Counted from the first letter of the stretch, positions 1 through 9,479 are shown. The stretch: DNA of 64,000 nucleotides from Bradyrhizobium sp. SZCCT0148 (GCF_018129985.1 NZ_JAFCKT010000001.1:1550001-1614000); one strand, 5' to 3'. Notes: generated by a model from the letters alone, not told the origin. Made by a program: numbers and translations.

Positions 1-92
1 GCCGGTCCGGTGGCCAACGCCACCGCCGCCATCGACCCCTCCAGCTCACCGTGCGGCGCATGGCCGTCGCGGAGCCGCGTGTGGTCATTCAT
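1..92 (-). CDS. possible start of an unidentified gene, cut by window edge
   Basis: An open frame begins with ATG at 92 on the minus strand and runs off the window after about 30 codons. A purine-rich GGAAAG lies about 10 nt upstream of this ATG. The visible peptide starts MNDHTRLRDG and has no motif I recognise. It would be divergent from the CoxL-like gene. The call rests only on the open frame, the plausible ribosome binding site and the lack of any other explanation for these bases. Confidence 0.35.
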   Translation of the reverse strand, partial: MNDHTRLRDGHAPHGELEGSMAAVALATGP

Positions 93-301
93 ACAAACTG
101 TCTTTCCGCGGCCGGTCGGGCCGGTCTGGAATTGATTTTTCGCCTGAAACCTTAGCAGCGCGGCGGGTATGCGCAACAACGCATCACATGGGACCATGCC
201 CATTCGTGCGTTGTCGTGAACGGGGCGGTGGGTTATTTGAGGAGAGCCCGGTGCCCCATTGCCGCGAAATTGCGCAAATGCCGGCTTTTCAGGTCAATTC
301 C

Positions 302-2674
302 ATGCAAGATCACACCTCATCGTCCACGCTCGAAAACGCTATTGCACTGCAAAAATACGGCGTCGGGCAGCCTGTCCGCCGCAAGGAGGACGACACCCTG
401 GTGCGCGGCAAGGGCCGCTATACCGACGATTTCAACCTGCCCGGCCAAGCCCATGCAGTGGTCGTTCGGTCCACCCACGCCCATGGACTCATCCGCGGCA
501 TTGGCATCGACGCCGCCAAGGCCATGCCGGGCGTTCTGGGCGTGTGGACCGGCAAGGATCTCGACGCCGCCGGCTACGGCCCCTTCACCTGCGGGCTGCC
601 GCTCAAGAGCCGCGACGGCTCGCCTTTGCACCAGACCAACCGCCAGCCGCTCGCGACCGACAAGGTCCGCTTCGTCGGCGATCCCGTCGCCTTCGTGGTC
701 GCCGAGACGCTGGCGCAGGCGCGCGACGCCGCAGAGGCGGTCGAGCTCGACATCGAGCCGCTGCCGGCGGTGACCGATCCCGAGGAAGCCGCAAAACCCG
801 GCGCGCCGCAGCTCTACGACCACATCCCTGGCAACGTCGCGCTCGACTACCATTATGGCGACACGGAAAAGGTCAACGCGGCCTTCGCCAGCGCCGCCCA
901 TGTCACCAAGATCGACATCGAGAACACCCGGGTCGCCGTGGTCTCGATGGAGCCGCGCGTTGGCCTTGCCTCCTACGACAAGAAGACCGAGCGCTACACG
1001 CTTCAGGTTCCGACCCAGGGCGTCGCCGGCAACCGCGCCAACCTCGCCAAGAACCTCAAAGTGCCGAACGAGAAGGTACGCATCCTCACCGCCAATGTCG
1101 GCGGCTCCTTCGGCATGAAGAACATCAACTACCCCGAGTACATGTGCATCCTGTACGCGGCGAAGGAACTGGGCAAGCCGGTGAAGTGGCTCGACGAGCG
1201 CTCCACCGCGTTTCTCTCCGACAGCCACGGCCGTGCGCAGAAGATCCATGCCGAGCTCGCGCTCGACGCCGAGGGAAATTTCCTCGCGGCCAAACTCGAA
1301 GGCTACGGCAATCTCGGCGCCTACATCACCGGCGTCGCGCCGGGGCCGCTGTCGCTCAACACCGGCAAGAACTTTTCCAGCGTCTACCGCACGCCGCTCA
1401 TGGCTGTCGACATCAAGGTCGTCCTGACCAACACCACGCTGATGGGCGCCTATCGCGGCGCCGGCCGGCCCGAGGCGAACTATTACATGGAGCGGCTGAT
1501 CGACCGCGCCGCCGACGAGATGGGCATCAACCGGCTGACCTTGCGCAAACGCAATTTCATCAAGCCGAGCCAGATCCCGTTCGCGGCCTCCTCCGGCGTC
1601 ACCTATGACAGCGGCGACTTCCAGGCGGTGTTCAACAAGGCGCTCGAAATCTCCGACCACGAGAATTTCGCCAAGCGCAAGAAAGAGAGCAAGAAGGCCG
1701 GCAAGCTGCGCGGCATCGCCGTCGGCTCCTATCTCGAGGTCACCGCGCCGCCGAGCCCGGAGCTCGGCAAGATCGTGTTCGATGCTGACGGCACGGTGCA
1801 GCTCATTACGGGCACGCTCGATTACGGCCAGGGTCATGCCACGCCGTTCGCGCAAGTGCTGAGTGCGCAGCTCGGCGTGCCCTTCGAGAGCGTCAAGCTC
1901 GTGCAGGGCGACAGCGACATCGTCCACGCCGGCAACGGCACCGGCGGCTCGCGCTCGATCACGGCGACCGGCCAGGCCATTGTGGGGGCCGCCAAGCTCG
2001 TCATCGAGAAGGGCAAGCGGGCGGCGGCGCATATGCTCGAAGCATCCGAAGCCGACATCGAATTCGAAGGCGGCCGCTTCACCATTGCCGGCACCGACCG
2101 CAGCATCGACATCATGGAGCTCGCCAAGCGCTTGCATGACAGCAAGACGCCGGAGGGCGTGCCGGACAGCCTCGACGTCGATCACACCAGCGAACCGGTC
2201 GCCTCGGCATTCCCGAACGGCTGCCACGTCGCCGAGGTCGAGATCGATCCCGAGACCGGCGTGGTGCAGATCGTGCGCTACAGCGCGGTCAATGATTTCG
2301 GCACGGTGGTCAATCCGATGCTGGTCGCAGGCCAGCTCCATGGCGGCGTCGTCCAGGGCATAGGGCAGGCGCTGATGGAGCACATCCGCTACGACGAGAG
2401 CGGCCAGCCGATCACCGGCTCGCTGATGGACTACGCCCTGCCGCGCGCCGAGGACGTGCCCAACATGGCGATCGGCGACCACCCGGTGCCCGCGACGACC
2501 AACCCGCTCGGCAGCAAGGGTTGCGGCGAAGCCGGCTGCGCCGGCAGCCTCTCGACGGTTGTGAACGCGGTGCTCGACGCCTTGTCCGAATACGGCATCA
2601 AGCACATCGACATGCCGCTGACCTCGGAGCGGGTGTGGCGCGCGATCCAGGACGCGAAGACGAAGGCGGCGTGA
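302..2674 (+). CDS. xanthine dehydrogenase family protein, molybdopterin-binding (CoxL-like) subunit
   Basis: A 790-residue large subunit of the molybdenum hydroxylase family (xanthine dehydrogenase, CO dehydrogenase, aldehyde oxidases), binding molybdopterin cytosine dinucleotide and oxidising a small carbonyl, heterocycle or CO-like substrate. The signature AYRGAGR at residues 383-389 is the form II CoxL type, not the AYXCSFR of true CO dehydrogenase, so the substrate is unknown. The catalytic glutamate lies in GCGEAG (Glu743) near the C-terminus. I chose ATG 302 (MQDHTSSST) because AGGTC lies just upstream and the length fits the family; the frame is open back to 188. The FAD (CoxM) and 2Fe-2S (CoxS) partner genes do not follow; a palindromic repeat does. 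The family is certain, the substrate is not. Confidence 0.9.
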   Translation: MQDHTSSSTLENAIALQKYGVGQPVRRKEDDTLVRGKGRYTDDFNLPGQAHAVVVRSTHAHGLIRGIGIDAAKAMPGVLGVWTGKDLDAAGYGPFTCGLPLKSRDGSPLHQTNRQPLATDKVRFVGDPVAFVVAETLAQARDAAEAVELDIEPLPAVTDPEEAAKPGAPQLYDHIPGNVALDYHYGDTEKVNAAFASAAHVTKIDIENTRVAVVSMEPRVGLASYDKKTERYTLQVPTQGVAGNRANLAKNLKVPNEKVRILTANVGGSFGMKNINYPEYMCILYAAKELGKPVKWLDERSTAFLSDSHGRAQKIHAELALDAEGNFLAAKLEGYGNLGAYITGVAPGPLSLNTGKNFSSVYRTPLMAVDIKVVLTNTTLMGAYRGAGRPEANYYMERLIDRAADEMGINRLTLRKRNFIKPSQIPFAASSGVTYDSGDFQAVFNKALEISDHENFAKRKKESKKAGKLRGIAVGSYLEVTAPPSPELGKIVFDADGTVQLITGTLDYGQGHATPFAQVLSAQLGVPFESVKLVQGDSDIVHAGNGTGGSRSITATGQAIVGAAKLVIEKGKRAAAHMLEASEADIEFEGGRFTIAGTDRSIDIMELAKRLHDSKTPEGVPDSLDVDHTSEPVASAFPNGCHVAEVEIDPETGVVQIVRYSAVNDFGTVVNPMLVAGQLHGGVVQGIGQALMEHIRYDESGQPITGSLMDYALPRAEDVPNMAIGDHPVPATTNPLGSKGCGEAGCAGSLSTVVNAVLDALSEYGIKHIDMPLTSERVWRAIQDAKTKAA

Positions 2675-2694
2675 GGCTGGCGTTCTTTCTCCGC

Positions 2695-2774
2695 CGTCAT
2701 GGCCGGGCTTGTCCGGCTATCCACGCCTTCGCGCATCAAGACCGTGGATGCCCGGGACAAGCGCGGGCATGACG
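2695..2774. repeat. palindromic intergenic repeat, GCCCGGGACAAG family
   Basis: An imperfect inverted repeat of about 80 nt with arms CGTCATGGCC...TATCCACG and CGTGGATGCCCGGG...GCATGACG. A related copy lies at 35712-35798 after the glutaminase gene. It sits between the convergent CoxL-like and MaoC-like genes, where such REP-type hairpins can act as transcript ends. Confidence 0.7.
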
Positions 2775-2804
2775 ATGAGGTGACGGTGTGCCCGTTCCTG
2801 CGAC

Positions 2805-3605
2805 CTACGCCACCGCCTGCTCACGCGGCTGGGTGATCGCCACGTGCTGGCAGTGCGCGATCGGCGTCGTGCCGTTGGCGACGACGAGTGCGTCGAACTC
2901 GACGAAGCGGTGGCCCTTCTTCTCGTAATTCGCAGTGACTTTCGCCCGCGCGGTGATTTCGTCGCCGGCGCGCGCCGCCGACAGCAGCTGCATGCGGCTG
3001 CCGACGTGGATCCACGGGCCCAGAATGGTGTTGTCGACCAGCACGCGGTTCATTACCCGCTGGATCAGGCCGGGATGGCCGAGGCCTTCGCGCGCAAAGA
3101 TCGGATCCGTCTCCCTGATGTCGGCGAGGTAGTCCGCGGCATCCTGCCCGGCCCAGCGCCGGGGCGTGGTGCCCAGCCATTTGCCGGTCTCGAAGGTCGC
3201 AGGGTTGACCGGCGTGCGGTCGGCCACGACGGGCACCGCGACATAGTCGCTCAGTGACACGACAGGCGCCGCCGCCGGCAGCGAGGCCGTGCCCGTGGCA
3301 CACAACGTGGTGCGACTGAACACCTCGATGGTCAGCAACTCGTTGTGCTCGGTCGCATCGACATCGGCGGTCTCGCCGTCATAGACCGGCTTGATGAAGC
3401 GGGCCTCGATCAGCCCACGGGACAGGAAATCGCGACCCCACCGCGCCATGGGCACGTGCATCATGTAGGCGAAGACATCGACGCCGGGGACCAGCCCGCC
3501 GGAAAAGCCGAAGCGGCGCGCGACCGTGTCGTCATGCATCTTGTTTTCGGATTGCTTGGCGGTGTTGTAGGCCTCGACGCGCCAGGTTTCGAGCCGGTTC
3601 GGCAT
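2805..3605 (-). CDS. MaoC/hotdog-fold dehydratase-like protein
   Basis: A 266-residue protein that reads as a double hotdog protein of the MaoC dehydratase class. The N-terminal half carries a hydratase-like stretch ([13 protein letters not shown], about residues 30-42) and the C-terminal half a second hotdog-like segment ending in [12 protein letters not shown]. Such proteins hydrate enoyl-CoA thioesters or bind acyl groups, but the canonical D-x4-H hydratase pair is not evident, so activity is uncertain. I chose ATG 3605 (MPNRLETW) because AGGGAAG lies upstream. It is divergent from the YaiI gene and monocistronic here. An alternative is a binding or thioesterase role in the same fold. Confidence 0.75.
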   Translation of the reverse strand: MPNRLETWRVEAYNTAKQSENKMHDDTVARRFGFSGGLVPGVDVFAYMMHVPMARWGRDFLSRGLIEARFIKPVYDGETADVDATEHNELLTIEVFSRTTLCATGTASLPAAAPVVSLSDYVAVPVVADRTPVNPATFETGKWLGTTPRRWAGQDAADYLADIRETDPIFAREGLGHPGLIQRVMNRVLVDNTILGPWIHVGSRMQLLSAARAGDEITARAKVTANYEKKGHRFVEFDALVVANGTTPIAHCQHVAITQPREQAVA

Positions 3606-3709
3606 GGGGTCGTCTTCCCTGTTCTTGTTGTTTCGGCACGATCGTAAGCCCCGGGGAACACCGGTCAATCCCCTCGCCTTTCCGCCCCGGATGGGGTACC
3701 ACGCGGCGA

Positions 3710-4201
3710 ATGACCGACACCCCCACCCGCATCTATGTCGACGCCGACGCCTGCCCGGTAAAGGACGAGATTTACCGCGTCGCGCTGCGGCACGGCGTGC
3801 CCGTCAGCGTGGTCGCCGGCAATTTCATCCGCGTGCCACAGGACCCGCTGATCGAGCGCATCGCGGCCGGCGCCGGCATGGACGCCGCCGACGACTGGAT
3901 CGTCGAGCGTGTCAAACCCGGCGACGTCGTCGTGACATCGGACATTCCGCTCGCGAGCCGGTGCGTGAAGGCCGGCGCCGACGTGATCGCCCCGAACGGC
4001 AAGCCGTTCACGGAAGAGTCGATCGGCATGACGCTGGCGGTGCGCAACCTGATGACCGATCTGCGCTCGGCCGGCGAAGTGACCGGCGGCCCGCGCTCGT
4101 TCGCGCCGCGCGACCGCTCCACCTTTCTCTCGGCGCTCGACCAGACGCTGCGCCGGATCCAGCGCCGCCGCGCCGATCAGGCCGCAACACATCAAGGCTG
4201 A
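3710..4201 (+). CDS. YaiI/YqxD family protein (DUF188)
   Basis: A 163-residue protein of the conserved YaiI/DUF188 family, whose N-terminal motif [10 protein letters not shown] (about residues 9-18) and the later VTSDIPLA are characteristic. The family has a PIN-like nuclease fold by comparison, but no biochemical role is firmly established. The stop codon lies 2 nt before the ATG of the ABC-F gene, so the two are probably co-transcribed. Length is normal for the family and there is nothing odd in the reading frame. Confidence 0.92.
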   Translation: MTDTPTRIYVDADACPVKDEIYRVALRHGVPVSVVAGNFIRVPQDPLIERIAAGAGMDAADDWIVERVKPGDVVVTSDIPLASRCVKAGADVIAPNGKPFTEESIGMTLAVRNLMTDLRSAGEVTGGPRSFAPRDRSTFLSALDQTLRRIQRRRADQAATHQG

Positions 4202-4203
4202 TC

Positions 4204-6015
4204 ATGGCGCCCCCGCTGATCCAACTCAAGGACATCAAGCTCACCTTTGGCGGCACGCCGCTTTTGAGCGGTGTCGAGCTGAACGTCGCACCCGCCGAGC
4301 GCGTCTGCCTGATCGGCCGCAACGGCTCCGGCAAATCGACACTGCTGAAGATCGCGGCCGGCCTCGTCGAACCCGACGGCGGCACGCGCTTCGTGCAACC
4401 GGGCGCAACCGTGCGCTATCTGCCGCAGGAGCCTGACTTCGGCGACCACAAGACCACGCTGGCCTATGTCGAGTCCGGGCTCGCGCCCGGCGACGACCAG
4501 CACCAGGCACGCTATCTGCTGGAGCAACTCGGGCTGACCGGGGAGGAGGACCCGCATAAGCTCTCCGGCGGCGAGGCGCGCCGCGCAGCGCTGGCCTTCG
4601 TGCTGGCGCCCTCGCCCGACATTCTGCTGCTGGACGAGCCGACCAACCACCTTGATCTCGCGACCATCGAGTGGCTGGAGCAGGAGCTGGACAGTCGCCG
4701 CAGCGCGCTGGTGATCATCAGCCATGACCGCCGCTTCCTCACCAATCTGTCGCGCTCAACCGCCTGGCTCGACCGCGGCAAGATCAAGCAGATCGACCGC
4801 GGCTTTGCCTCATTCGAGAGCTGGCGCGACGAGGTGCTGGCGGAAGAAGAGCGCGACCAGCACAAGCTCGACCGCAAGATCGTCGACGAGGAGCACTGGC
4901 TGCGCCACGGCGTCTCCGGCCGGCGCAAGCGCAACGTCAAGCGTCTCGGCAATCTGCATGCGCTGCGCGACCAGCGGCGCAATTATCGCGGCACGGCCGG
5001 CAGCGCCAGTCTCGCGGCGGCCGAAGCGGAGCAATCCGGCAAGCTGGTGATCGAGGCGAAGGGCGTCACCAAGGCCTATGGCGACCGCATCATCGTCGAC
5101 AATTTCTCCACCCGCATCCAGCGCGGCGACCGGCTCGGCATCATCGGCCCTAACGGCGCCGGCAAGACCACGCTGGTCAACCTGCTCACCGGCGGCATGC
5201 AACCGGATTCCGGCACGATCCGTCTCGGCGCCAATCTGGAGGTCGCAACGCTCGATCAGCATCGCGAAAGCCTCGATCCGAAATCGACGCTGGCGGAAGC
5301 GCTGACCGGCGGCCGCGGCGACCAGATCATGGTCGGCGGCAAGCCGAAGCATGTCGTCGGCTACATGAAGGACTTCTTGTTCGCGCAGGAGCAGCGCGGC
5401 ACGCCGGTGGAAGTGCTCTCCGGCGGCGAGCGCGGCCGGCTGATGCTGGCGCGCGCGCTGGCCAAGCCCTCGAACCTGCTGGTGCTGGACGAACCGACCA
5501 ACGACCTCGATCTCGAAACGCTCGACGTGCTCGAAGACATGCTCGGCGACTACGAGGGCACCGTCATCCTGATCAGCCATGACCGCGATTTCCTCGATCG
5601 CGTCGTCACCTCCGTGATCGCGCCCGAAGGCAATGGCAAATGGACCGAATATGCCGGCGGCTACAGCGACATGCTGATTCAGCGCGGCGCGGATTTGAAA
5701 CGCGAAACGGCCAAAGCACCGCCGGCTGCCGAGAAGAAAGAGGGACGCGCCGCGGCTCCCGTCTCCACGCCAAAGCGCAAGCTGAGCTTCAACGAGAAGC
5801 ATGCATTGGACACGCTTCCGAAGAAGATGGAAGCGTTGCAGGCCGATATTGCAAGACTGCAGCGTGTGCTCGACGATCCCAATCTCTACACCAAGGATCG
5901 CAAGAAATTCGACGACACCTCCGCCGCCATCGCCAAGGCGCATGAAGAACTGTCGGCGTCAGAAGAGCGCTGGCTCGAGCTTGAAATGCTCCGTGAAGAG
6001 ATTGAACAGGCATAA
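4204..6015 (+). CDS. ABC-F family ATPase (Uup-like)
   Basis: A 603-residue soluble protein with two ATP-binding cassettes and no membrane segments, as in ABC-F translation and ribosome factors. First cassette: Walker A GRNGSGKST (residues 38-46), signature LSGGE, Walker B LLLDEPTNHLD. Second cassette: Walker A GPNGAGKTT (315-323), signature LSGGERGRL, Walker B LVLDEPTNDLD. The C-terminal 75 or so residues are charged and predicted coiled coil (KMEALQADIARLQRVL), which is the Uup hallmark. The start at ATG 4204 follows the YaiI stop by 2 nt. The gene ends 3 nt before the next start, so three genes form one transcript. The assignment to Uup rather than another ABC-F subfamily rests on the C-terminal domain. 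Confidence 0.93.
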   Translation: MAPPLIQLKDIKLTFGGTPLLSGVELNVAPAERVCLIGRNGSGKSTLLKIAAGLVEPDGGTRFVQPGATVRYLPQEPDFGDHKTTLAYVESGLAPGDDQHQARYLLEQLGLTGEEDPHKLSGGEARRAALAFVLAPSPDILLLDEPTNHLDLATIEWLEQELDSRRSALVIISHDRRFLTNLSRSTAWLDRGKIKQIDRGFASFESWRDEVLAEEERDQHKLDRKIVDEEHWLRHGVSGRRKRNVKRLGNLHALRDQRRNYRGTAGSASLAAAEAEQSGKLVIEAKGVTKAYGDRIIVDNFSTRIQRGDRLGIIGPNGAGKTTLVNLLTGGMQPDSGTIRLGANLEVATLDQHRESLDPKSTLAEALTGGRGDQIMVGGKPKHVVGYMKDFLFAQEQRGTPVEVLSGGERGRLMLARALAKPSNLLVLDEPTNDLDLETLDVLEDMLGDYEGTVILISHDRDFLDRVVTSVIAPEGNGKWTEYAGGYSDMLIQRGADLKRETAKAPPAAEKKEGRAAAPVSTPKRKLSFNEKHALDTLPKKMEALQADIARLQRVLDDPNLYTKDRKKFDDTSAAIAKAHEELSASEERWLELEMLREEIEQA

Positions 6016-6018
6016 CCC

Positions 6019-7098
6019 ATGACCACCACTCTCGCCGCCAAGATTGCCCGCGAATACGGCACGCCCTGCGCCGTCATCGACATGGATCGGGTCGAGCGCA
6101 ACATCGCGCGGATCCAGAAGGCCTGCGATGACGCCGGCATCGCCAACCGTCCCCACATCAAGACGCACAAGAACCCGACGCTCGCGAAGATGCAGGTCGC
6201 GGCCGGCGCCAAGGGCATCACCTGCCAGAAGATCGGCGAGGCTGAGATCATGGCCAATGCCGGCATCGACGACATCCTGATCAGCTACAACCTTCTCGGC
6301 GAAGAAAAGATGGCGCGGCTCGGCGCGCTGAATGCCAAGGCCAGCATGACGGTCGCCGCCGACAATTCCACCGTCGTCGCCGGGTTGCCCAAGGCTGCAG
6401 CGGCGTCAGGCCGTCCGCTCTCGGTCGTGGTCGAATGCGACACCGGCCGCAAGCGCGCCGGCGTCGAGACGCCGGCAGAGGCGATCGCACTGGCGCGCGA
6501 GATCGCCTCATCGGAGGGGCTGCAATTCGCCGGCTTCATGATGTATCCGACCGAGACTGGCTGGGGCGATGCGCAGAAATTTCTCGACGAGGCGCTGGCC
6601 GGCGTGCGTGCTCGCGGGCTGGACGCCAAGATCGTCTCGACTGGCGGCACGCCGAACCTCACGAACATCGGCAAACTCAATGGCGGCACCGAGCACCGCT
6701 TCGGCACCTACATCTACAACGACCGCATGCAGGTCGCGGCCGGCGTCGCCTCATGGGACGACTGCGCGCTGCACATCTATTCGACCGTGGTGAGCCGCGC
6801 CGCACCCGAGCGCGGCATTCTCGACGCCGGCTCGAAGACGCTGACCACGGATACCGGTGGCCTCGACGGCCACGGCCTGATCCTCGAGCACCCCGAAGCC
6901 AAGATCGCGAAATTCGCCGAGGAGCACGGCTTCCTCGATCTCTCCCGCAGCAACACGCGGCCCAATGTCGGCGACGTCGTCCGCATCGTGCCCAACCATG
7001 TTTGCGTCGTCGTCAACATGATGGATGAAGTGGTGATGGTCCGCGGCGAGGAGATCATCGGCACGCTGCCGGTGGCGGCGCGGGGGAAGCTTAGGTAG
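6019..7098 (+). CDS. DSD1 family PLP-dependent enzyme (D-threonine aldolase-like)
   Basis: A 359-residue fold type III PLP enzyme with an alanine-racemase-like N-terminal barrel. The PLP lysine is expected in RPHIKTHK (Lys48). The family includes D-threonine aldolase, D-serine dehydratase and 3-hydroxy-D-aspartate aldolase, which cleave or dehydrate D-3-hydroxy amino acids with help from a divalent metal. The exact substrate cannot be read from the sequence. The C-terminal half carries the conserved DAGSKTLTTD and PNHVC segments typical of the family. It starts 3 nt after the ABC-F stop and is followed directly by an 87-nt palindromic repeat that probably ends the operon. Confidence 0.88.
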   Translation: MTTTLAAKIAREYGTPCAVIDMDRVERNIARIQKACDDAGIANRPHIKTHKNPTLAKMQVAAGAKGITCQKIGEAEIMANAGIDDILISYNLLGEEKMARLGALNAKASMTVAADNSTVVAGLPKAAAASGRPLSVVVECDTGRKRAGVETPAEAIALAREIASSEGLQFAGFMMYPTETGWGDAQKFLDEALAGVRARGLDAKIVSTGGTPNLTNIGKLNGGTEHRFGTYIYNDRMQVAAGVASWDDCALHIYSTVVSRAAPERGILDAGSKTLTTDTGGLDGHGLILEHPEAKIAKFAEEHGFLDLSRSNTRPNVGDVVRIVPNHVCVVVNMMDEVVMVRGEEIIGTLPVAARGKLR

Positions 7099-7113
7099 AC
7101 GAAGTTCTCGAGC

Positions 7114-7200
7114 CGTCATTGCGAGGAGCTCTTGCGACGAAGCAATTCAGACTACCTCTGCGGAAAGATTTTGGATTGCTTCGCTACGCTCGCAATGACG
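7114..7200. repeat. 87-nt palindromic repeat, CGTCATTGCGAG family, copy A
   Basis: The element begins CGTCATTGCGAG and ends CTCGCAATGACG. It has the same length as the copy at 15169-15255, which matches it in reverse complement with nearly identical outer arms and a divergent centre. It lies between two convergent genes. REP-type elements of this form are common in Bradyrhizobium genomes, from general knowledge. Confidence 0.8.
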
Positions 7201-8407
7201 ATGTTTTCGACCACTGCAGCACGCCGCTGCCTGCCGCAGCCCCCGTCGCGAACGACGCCTGCAGCAGATAGCCGCCGGTCGGCGCCTCCCAGTCCAGCAT
7301 CTCGCCCGCGACGAACACGCCGGGCAGCTTGCGCAGCATGAAGTGCTCGTCGAGTTCGTCGAAAGTGATCCCTCCCGCGGTCGAGATCGCGCGCTCGATC
7401 GGAGCAACGCCGGTGAGCTGAACCGGAATCGCGTTCACCAGCTGCGCAAGCTCGGCCGGCGAGAACGCGGCCAGCGGCCGGCCGGATGCAAGCGCGGCCT
7501 CCTGCATCAGGCCGATGCCGACCGGCGACAGCTGCGCCGCCTTCCGCAGGAAGTTCGCGAGCGATTGCTTGCCGCGCGTGCCCGATAGCCGGGTGGTCAG
7601 GGCGGCGGCATCGAGATCGGGCCGCAAGGCGATCATCAGCGTCGCCTGCCCGAGACCCAGCACCGCTTCGCGCAATTCCGCCGACAGCGCGTAGATCGCA
7701 CCGCCCTCGATACCGCCGCGCGTGATCATGGCTTCGCCGCGCACCGTGTGCGCACCAATCGTCAGCGCCACGCCCTTGAGCGGCTGGCCCTCGAAGCGAT
7801 CTCGAAACACGTTTGACCAGGCAACCGTGAAGCCGGAATTGGCTGGTCGCAGCTTTGAGACGGCCACACCTTTCGCGGCGAGGATGTCGGCCCAGCTGCC
7901 ATCTGACCCCAGCCGCGGCCAGCTTGCACCACCCAACGCCAGCACGGTCGCATCGGCGACCACGGGCGCTACGCCCTGAAACAGCAGCCGTCCCTCACCG
8001 TCCCAGCCGGTCCAGCGATGGCGAAACGCAAACCGCACGCCGCTCGCATCGAGCCGCCGCAACCAGGCGCGCAGCAAGGGCGAGGCCTTGAACGCTTTTG
8101 GAAACACCCGCCCGCTGCTGCCGACGAAGGTCGGCTCACCCAGCGCTTCGCTCCACGCGCGCAGTGCGTCCGGCGAAAACGCTTCGATCGCCGCCTGCAG
8201 CCGGGGCGCCGCCTCGCGATAGCGCGCCAGGAATTCGGCAAGCTGCTCGCTGTGGGTAAGATTGAGCCCGCCCCGGCCCGCCATCAGGAATTTGCGGCCC
8301 GCGGACGGCATCGCGTCGTAGACGGTGACGCGGGCACCGCCCCGCGTCAGCACCTCCGCCGCCATCAGCCCGGCGGGACCGGCACCGATGACGGCGACAT
8401 CGGTCAG
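7184..8407 (-). CDS. BaiN-like NAD(P)/FAD-dependent oxidoreductase (TIGR03862 type)
   Basis: A flavoprotein of about 407 residues related to HI0933/BaiN and the TIGR03862 group. The dinucleotide-binding motif VIGAGPAG starts at residue 5, the family segment AGRGGLNLTHSE follows near residue 45, and the C-terminal GEMLDWEAPTGGYLLQ is also conserved. The role is probably reduction or oxidation of an unknown small molecule. No ATG, GTG or TTG lies at the expected place. The only candidate is CTG at 8407, which overlaps the TGA of the upstream SDR gene in the pattern CTGA. An ATGA overlap would be normal, so the start may have mutated or be a rare CTG initiation. The C-terminus runs a few codons into the repeat at 7114-7200. 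Confidence 0.85.
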   Translation of the reverse strand: MTDVAVIGAGPAGLMAAEVLTRGGARVTVYDAMPSAGRKFLMAGRGGLNLTHSEQLAEFLARYREAAPRLQAAIEAFSPDALRAWSEALGEPTFVGSSGRVFPKAFKASPLLRAWLRRLDASGVRFAFRHRWTGWDGEGRLLFQGVAPVVADATVLALGGASWPRLGSDGSWADILAAKGVAVSKLRPANSGFTVAWSNVFRDRFEGQPLKGVALTIGAHTVRGEAMITRGGIEGGAIYALSAELREAVLGLGQATLMIALRPDLDAAALTTRLSGTRGKQSLANFLRKAAQLSPVGIGLMQEAALASGRPLAAFSPAELAQLVNAIPVQLTGVAPIERAISTAGGITFDELDEHFMLRKLPGVFVAGEMLDWEAPTGGYLLQASFATGAAAGSGVLQWSKTSSLRA

Positions 8408-9321
8408 AGCTTGATCCCCGCCCGTGCCGCGGCTTGCGCCACGTATTTCTGCGTCTGCTCGAACGCGCCGGTCAGCGCCCTCGCCTTCGACATGTCGCTG
8501 ATCTCTTCGAAATGCGCGGCGACCGCGTCCGGCGTCCATTCGGACTCCGGCAGGTTGACGCCTTCGCTCTCCAGGATCTTGATCACCGCGAACGAGCCGG
8601 CACCGGCGCCCATGATGGTGCGGGTCGGCGCATCCTCGCTCAGCATGTACTCGACCGCGGGCGTGATCGCGTTCGGCTTCATCAGTTGCAGCGCCTGTGG
8701 TGGCAGCAGCTCTTCGGTCATGCGGGTCGCCGCCGTCGGCGAGATGATGTTGACGCGGATGTTGTTCTTGCGGCCTTCCTCGGCGAGCACGTTCATCAGG
8801 CCGACCATGCCGGACTTCGCCGCGCCGTAATTGGCCTGGCCGAAATTGCCGTAGAGGCCGGAGGACGACGTCGTCAGCACGATGCGTCCGTAATTGCGGT
8901 CGCGCATGCCGGCCCAGACCGCCTTGCAGCAATAGAAGGTGCCGACCAGATGCACGTCGAGCACCTTCTGGAAATCGGCGGCCTCCATTTTGCCGAACGA
9001 CTTGTCGCGCAGGATGCCGGCATTGGCGCACATGATGTCGACGCTGCCCCACTCCCTGGTGGCGCGCTCGACCATCGCGGTGACCTGCTCGAAATTCGAG
9101 ACGTCGGCGCCGTCGGCCATCGCGGTGCCGCCGGCTTTGCAGATTTCCTCGACCACGCTCTCCGCCGGCGACAGCGAACCGCCGGTGCCGTCACGCGCGC
9201 CGCCGAAATCGTTGACGACGACTTTTGCGCCGCGGCTGGCCAGCCCAAGCGCATGCGCCTTGCCGAGACCATTGCCAGCGCCGGTGACGATGGCGACGCG
9301 TCCGTCGAACCTGATTGCCAT
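8404..9321 (-). CDS. SDR family oxidoreductase (multifunctional-enzyme-type 3-hydroxyacyl dehydrogenase-like)
   Basis: A 305-residue short-chain dehydrogenase with cofactor motif TGAGNGLGK (about residues 13-21), NAG near residue 100, and catalytic YGAAK. The insert VVNDFGGARDGTGGS after the second strand is typical of the dehydrogenase domain of peroxisomal multifunctional enzyme type 2, which oxidises D-3-hydroxyacyl-CoA. A C-terminal extension of about 50 residues follows the SDR core. The genes before and after it (MaoC hydratase, acyl-CoA synthetase) support a beta-oxidation role. It overlaps the downstream flavoprotein start by 4 nt. Confidence 0.88.
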   Translation of the reverse strand: MAIRFDGRVAIVTGAGNGLGKAHALGLASRGAKVVVNDFGGARDGTGGSLSPAESVVEEICKAGGTAMADGADVSNFEQVTAMVERATREWGSVDIMCANAGILRDKSFGKMEAADFQKVLDVHLVGTFYCCKAVWAGMRDRNYGRIVLTTSSSGLYGNFGQANYGAAKSGMVGLMNVLAEEGRKNNIRVNIISPTAATRMTEELLPPQALQLMKPNAITPAVEYMLSEDAPTRTIMGAGAGSFAVIKILESEGVNLPESEWTPDAVAAHFEEISDMSKARALTGAFEQTQKYVAQAAARAGIKL

Positions 9322-9344
9322 TGTGCAGTTCCTGCCTCTTCTTC

Positions 9345-9479
9345 CTTCTCCTCCTGTGGGAGAAGGTGGCGCGAAGCGCCGGATGAGGGGTCTCTCGCAA
9401 CAGATGCGCTGGCGGAGAGAGACCCCTCACCCGGCTTCGCGTTCCGCGAAGCCACCCTCTCCCACAAGGGGAGAGGGTG
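9345..9479. repeat. palindromic repeat of the GGGAGAAGGTGGCGCGAAG family
   Basis: An imperfect inverted repeat of about 135 nt. The left arm GTGGGAGAAGGTGGC and the right arm GCCACCCTCTCCCAC pair, as do GAGGGGTCTCTC and GAGAGACCCCTC nearer the centre. It lies between the MaoC and SDR genes, which run in the same direction, so it may attenuate or stabilise the transcript. Confidence 0.75.

Noticed and set aside
169..184. Inverted repeat ATGCG-N6-CGCAT upstream of the CoxL-like gene as an operator
   Set aside because: The arms are only 5 bp and do not extend, which is expected by chance in sequence of this composition.
317..2605. A 762-codon open frame on the minus strand opposite the CoxL-like gene
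   Set aside because: It is the antisense shadow of a high-GC gene, with His/Arg/Asp-rich composition and no domain; the plus frame carries the molybdoenzyme signatures.
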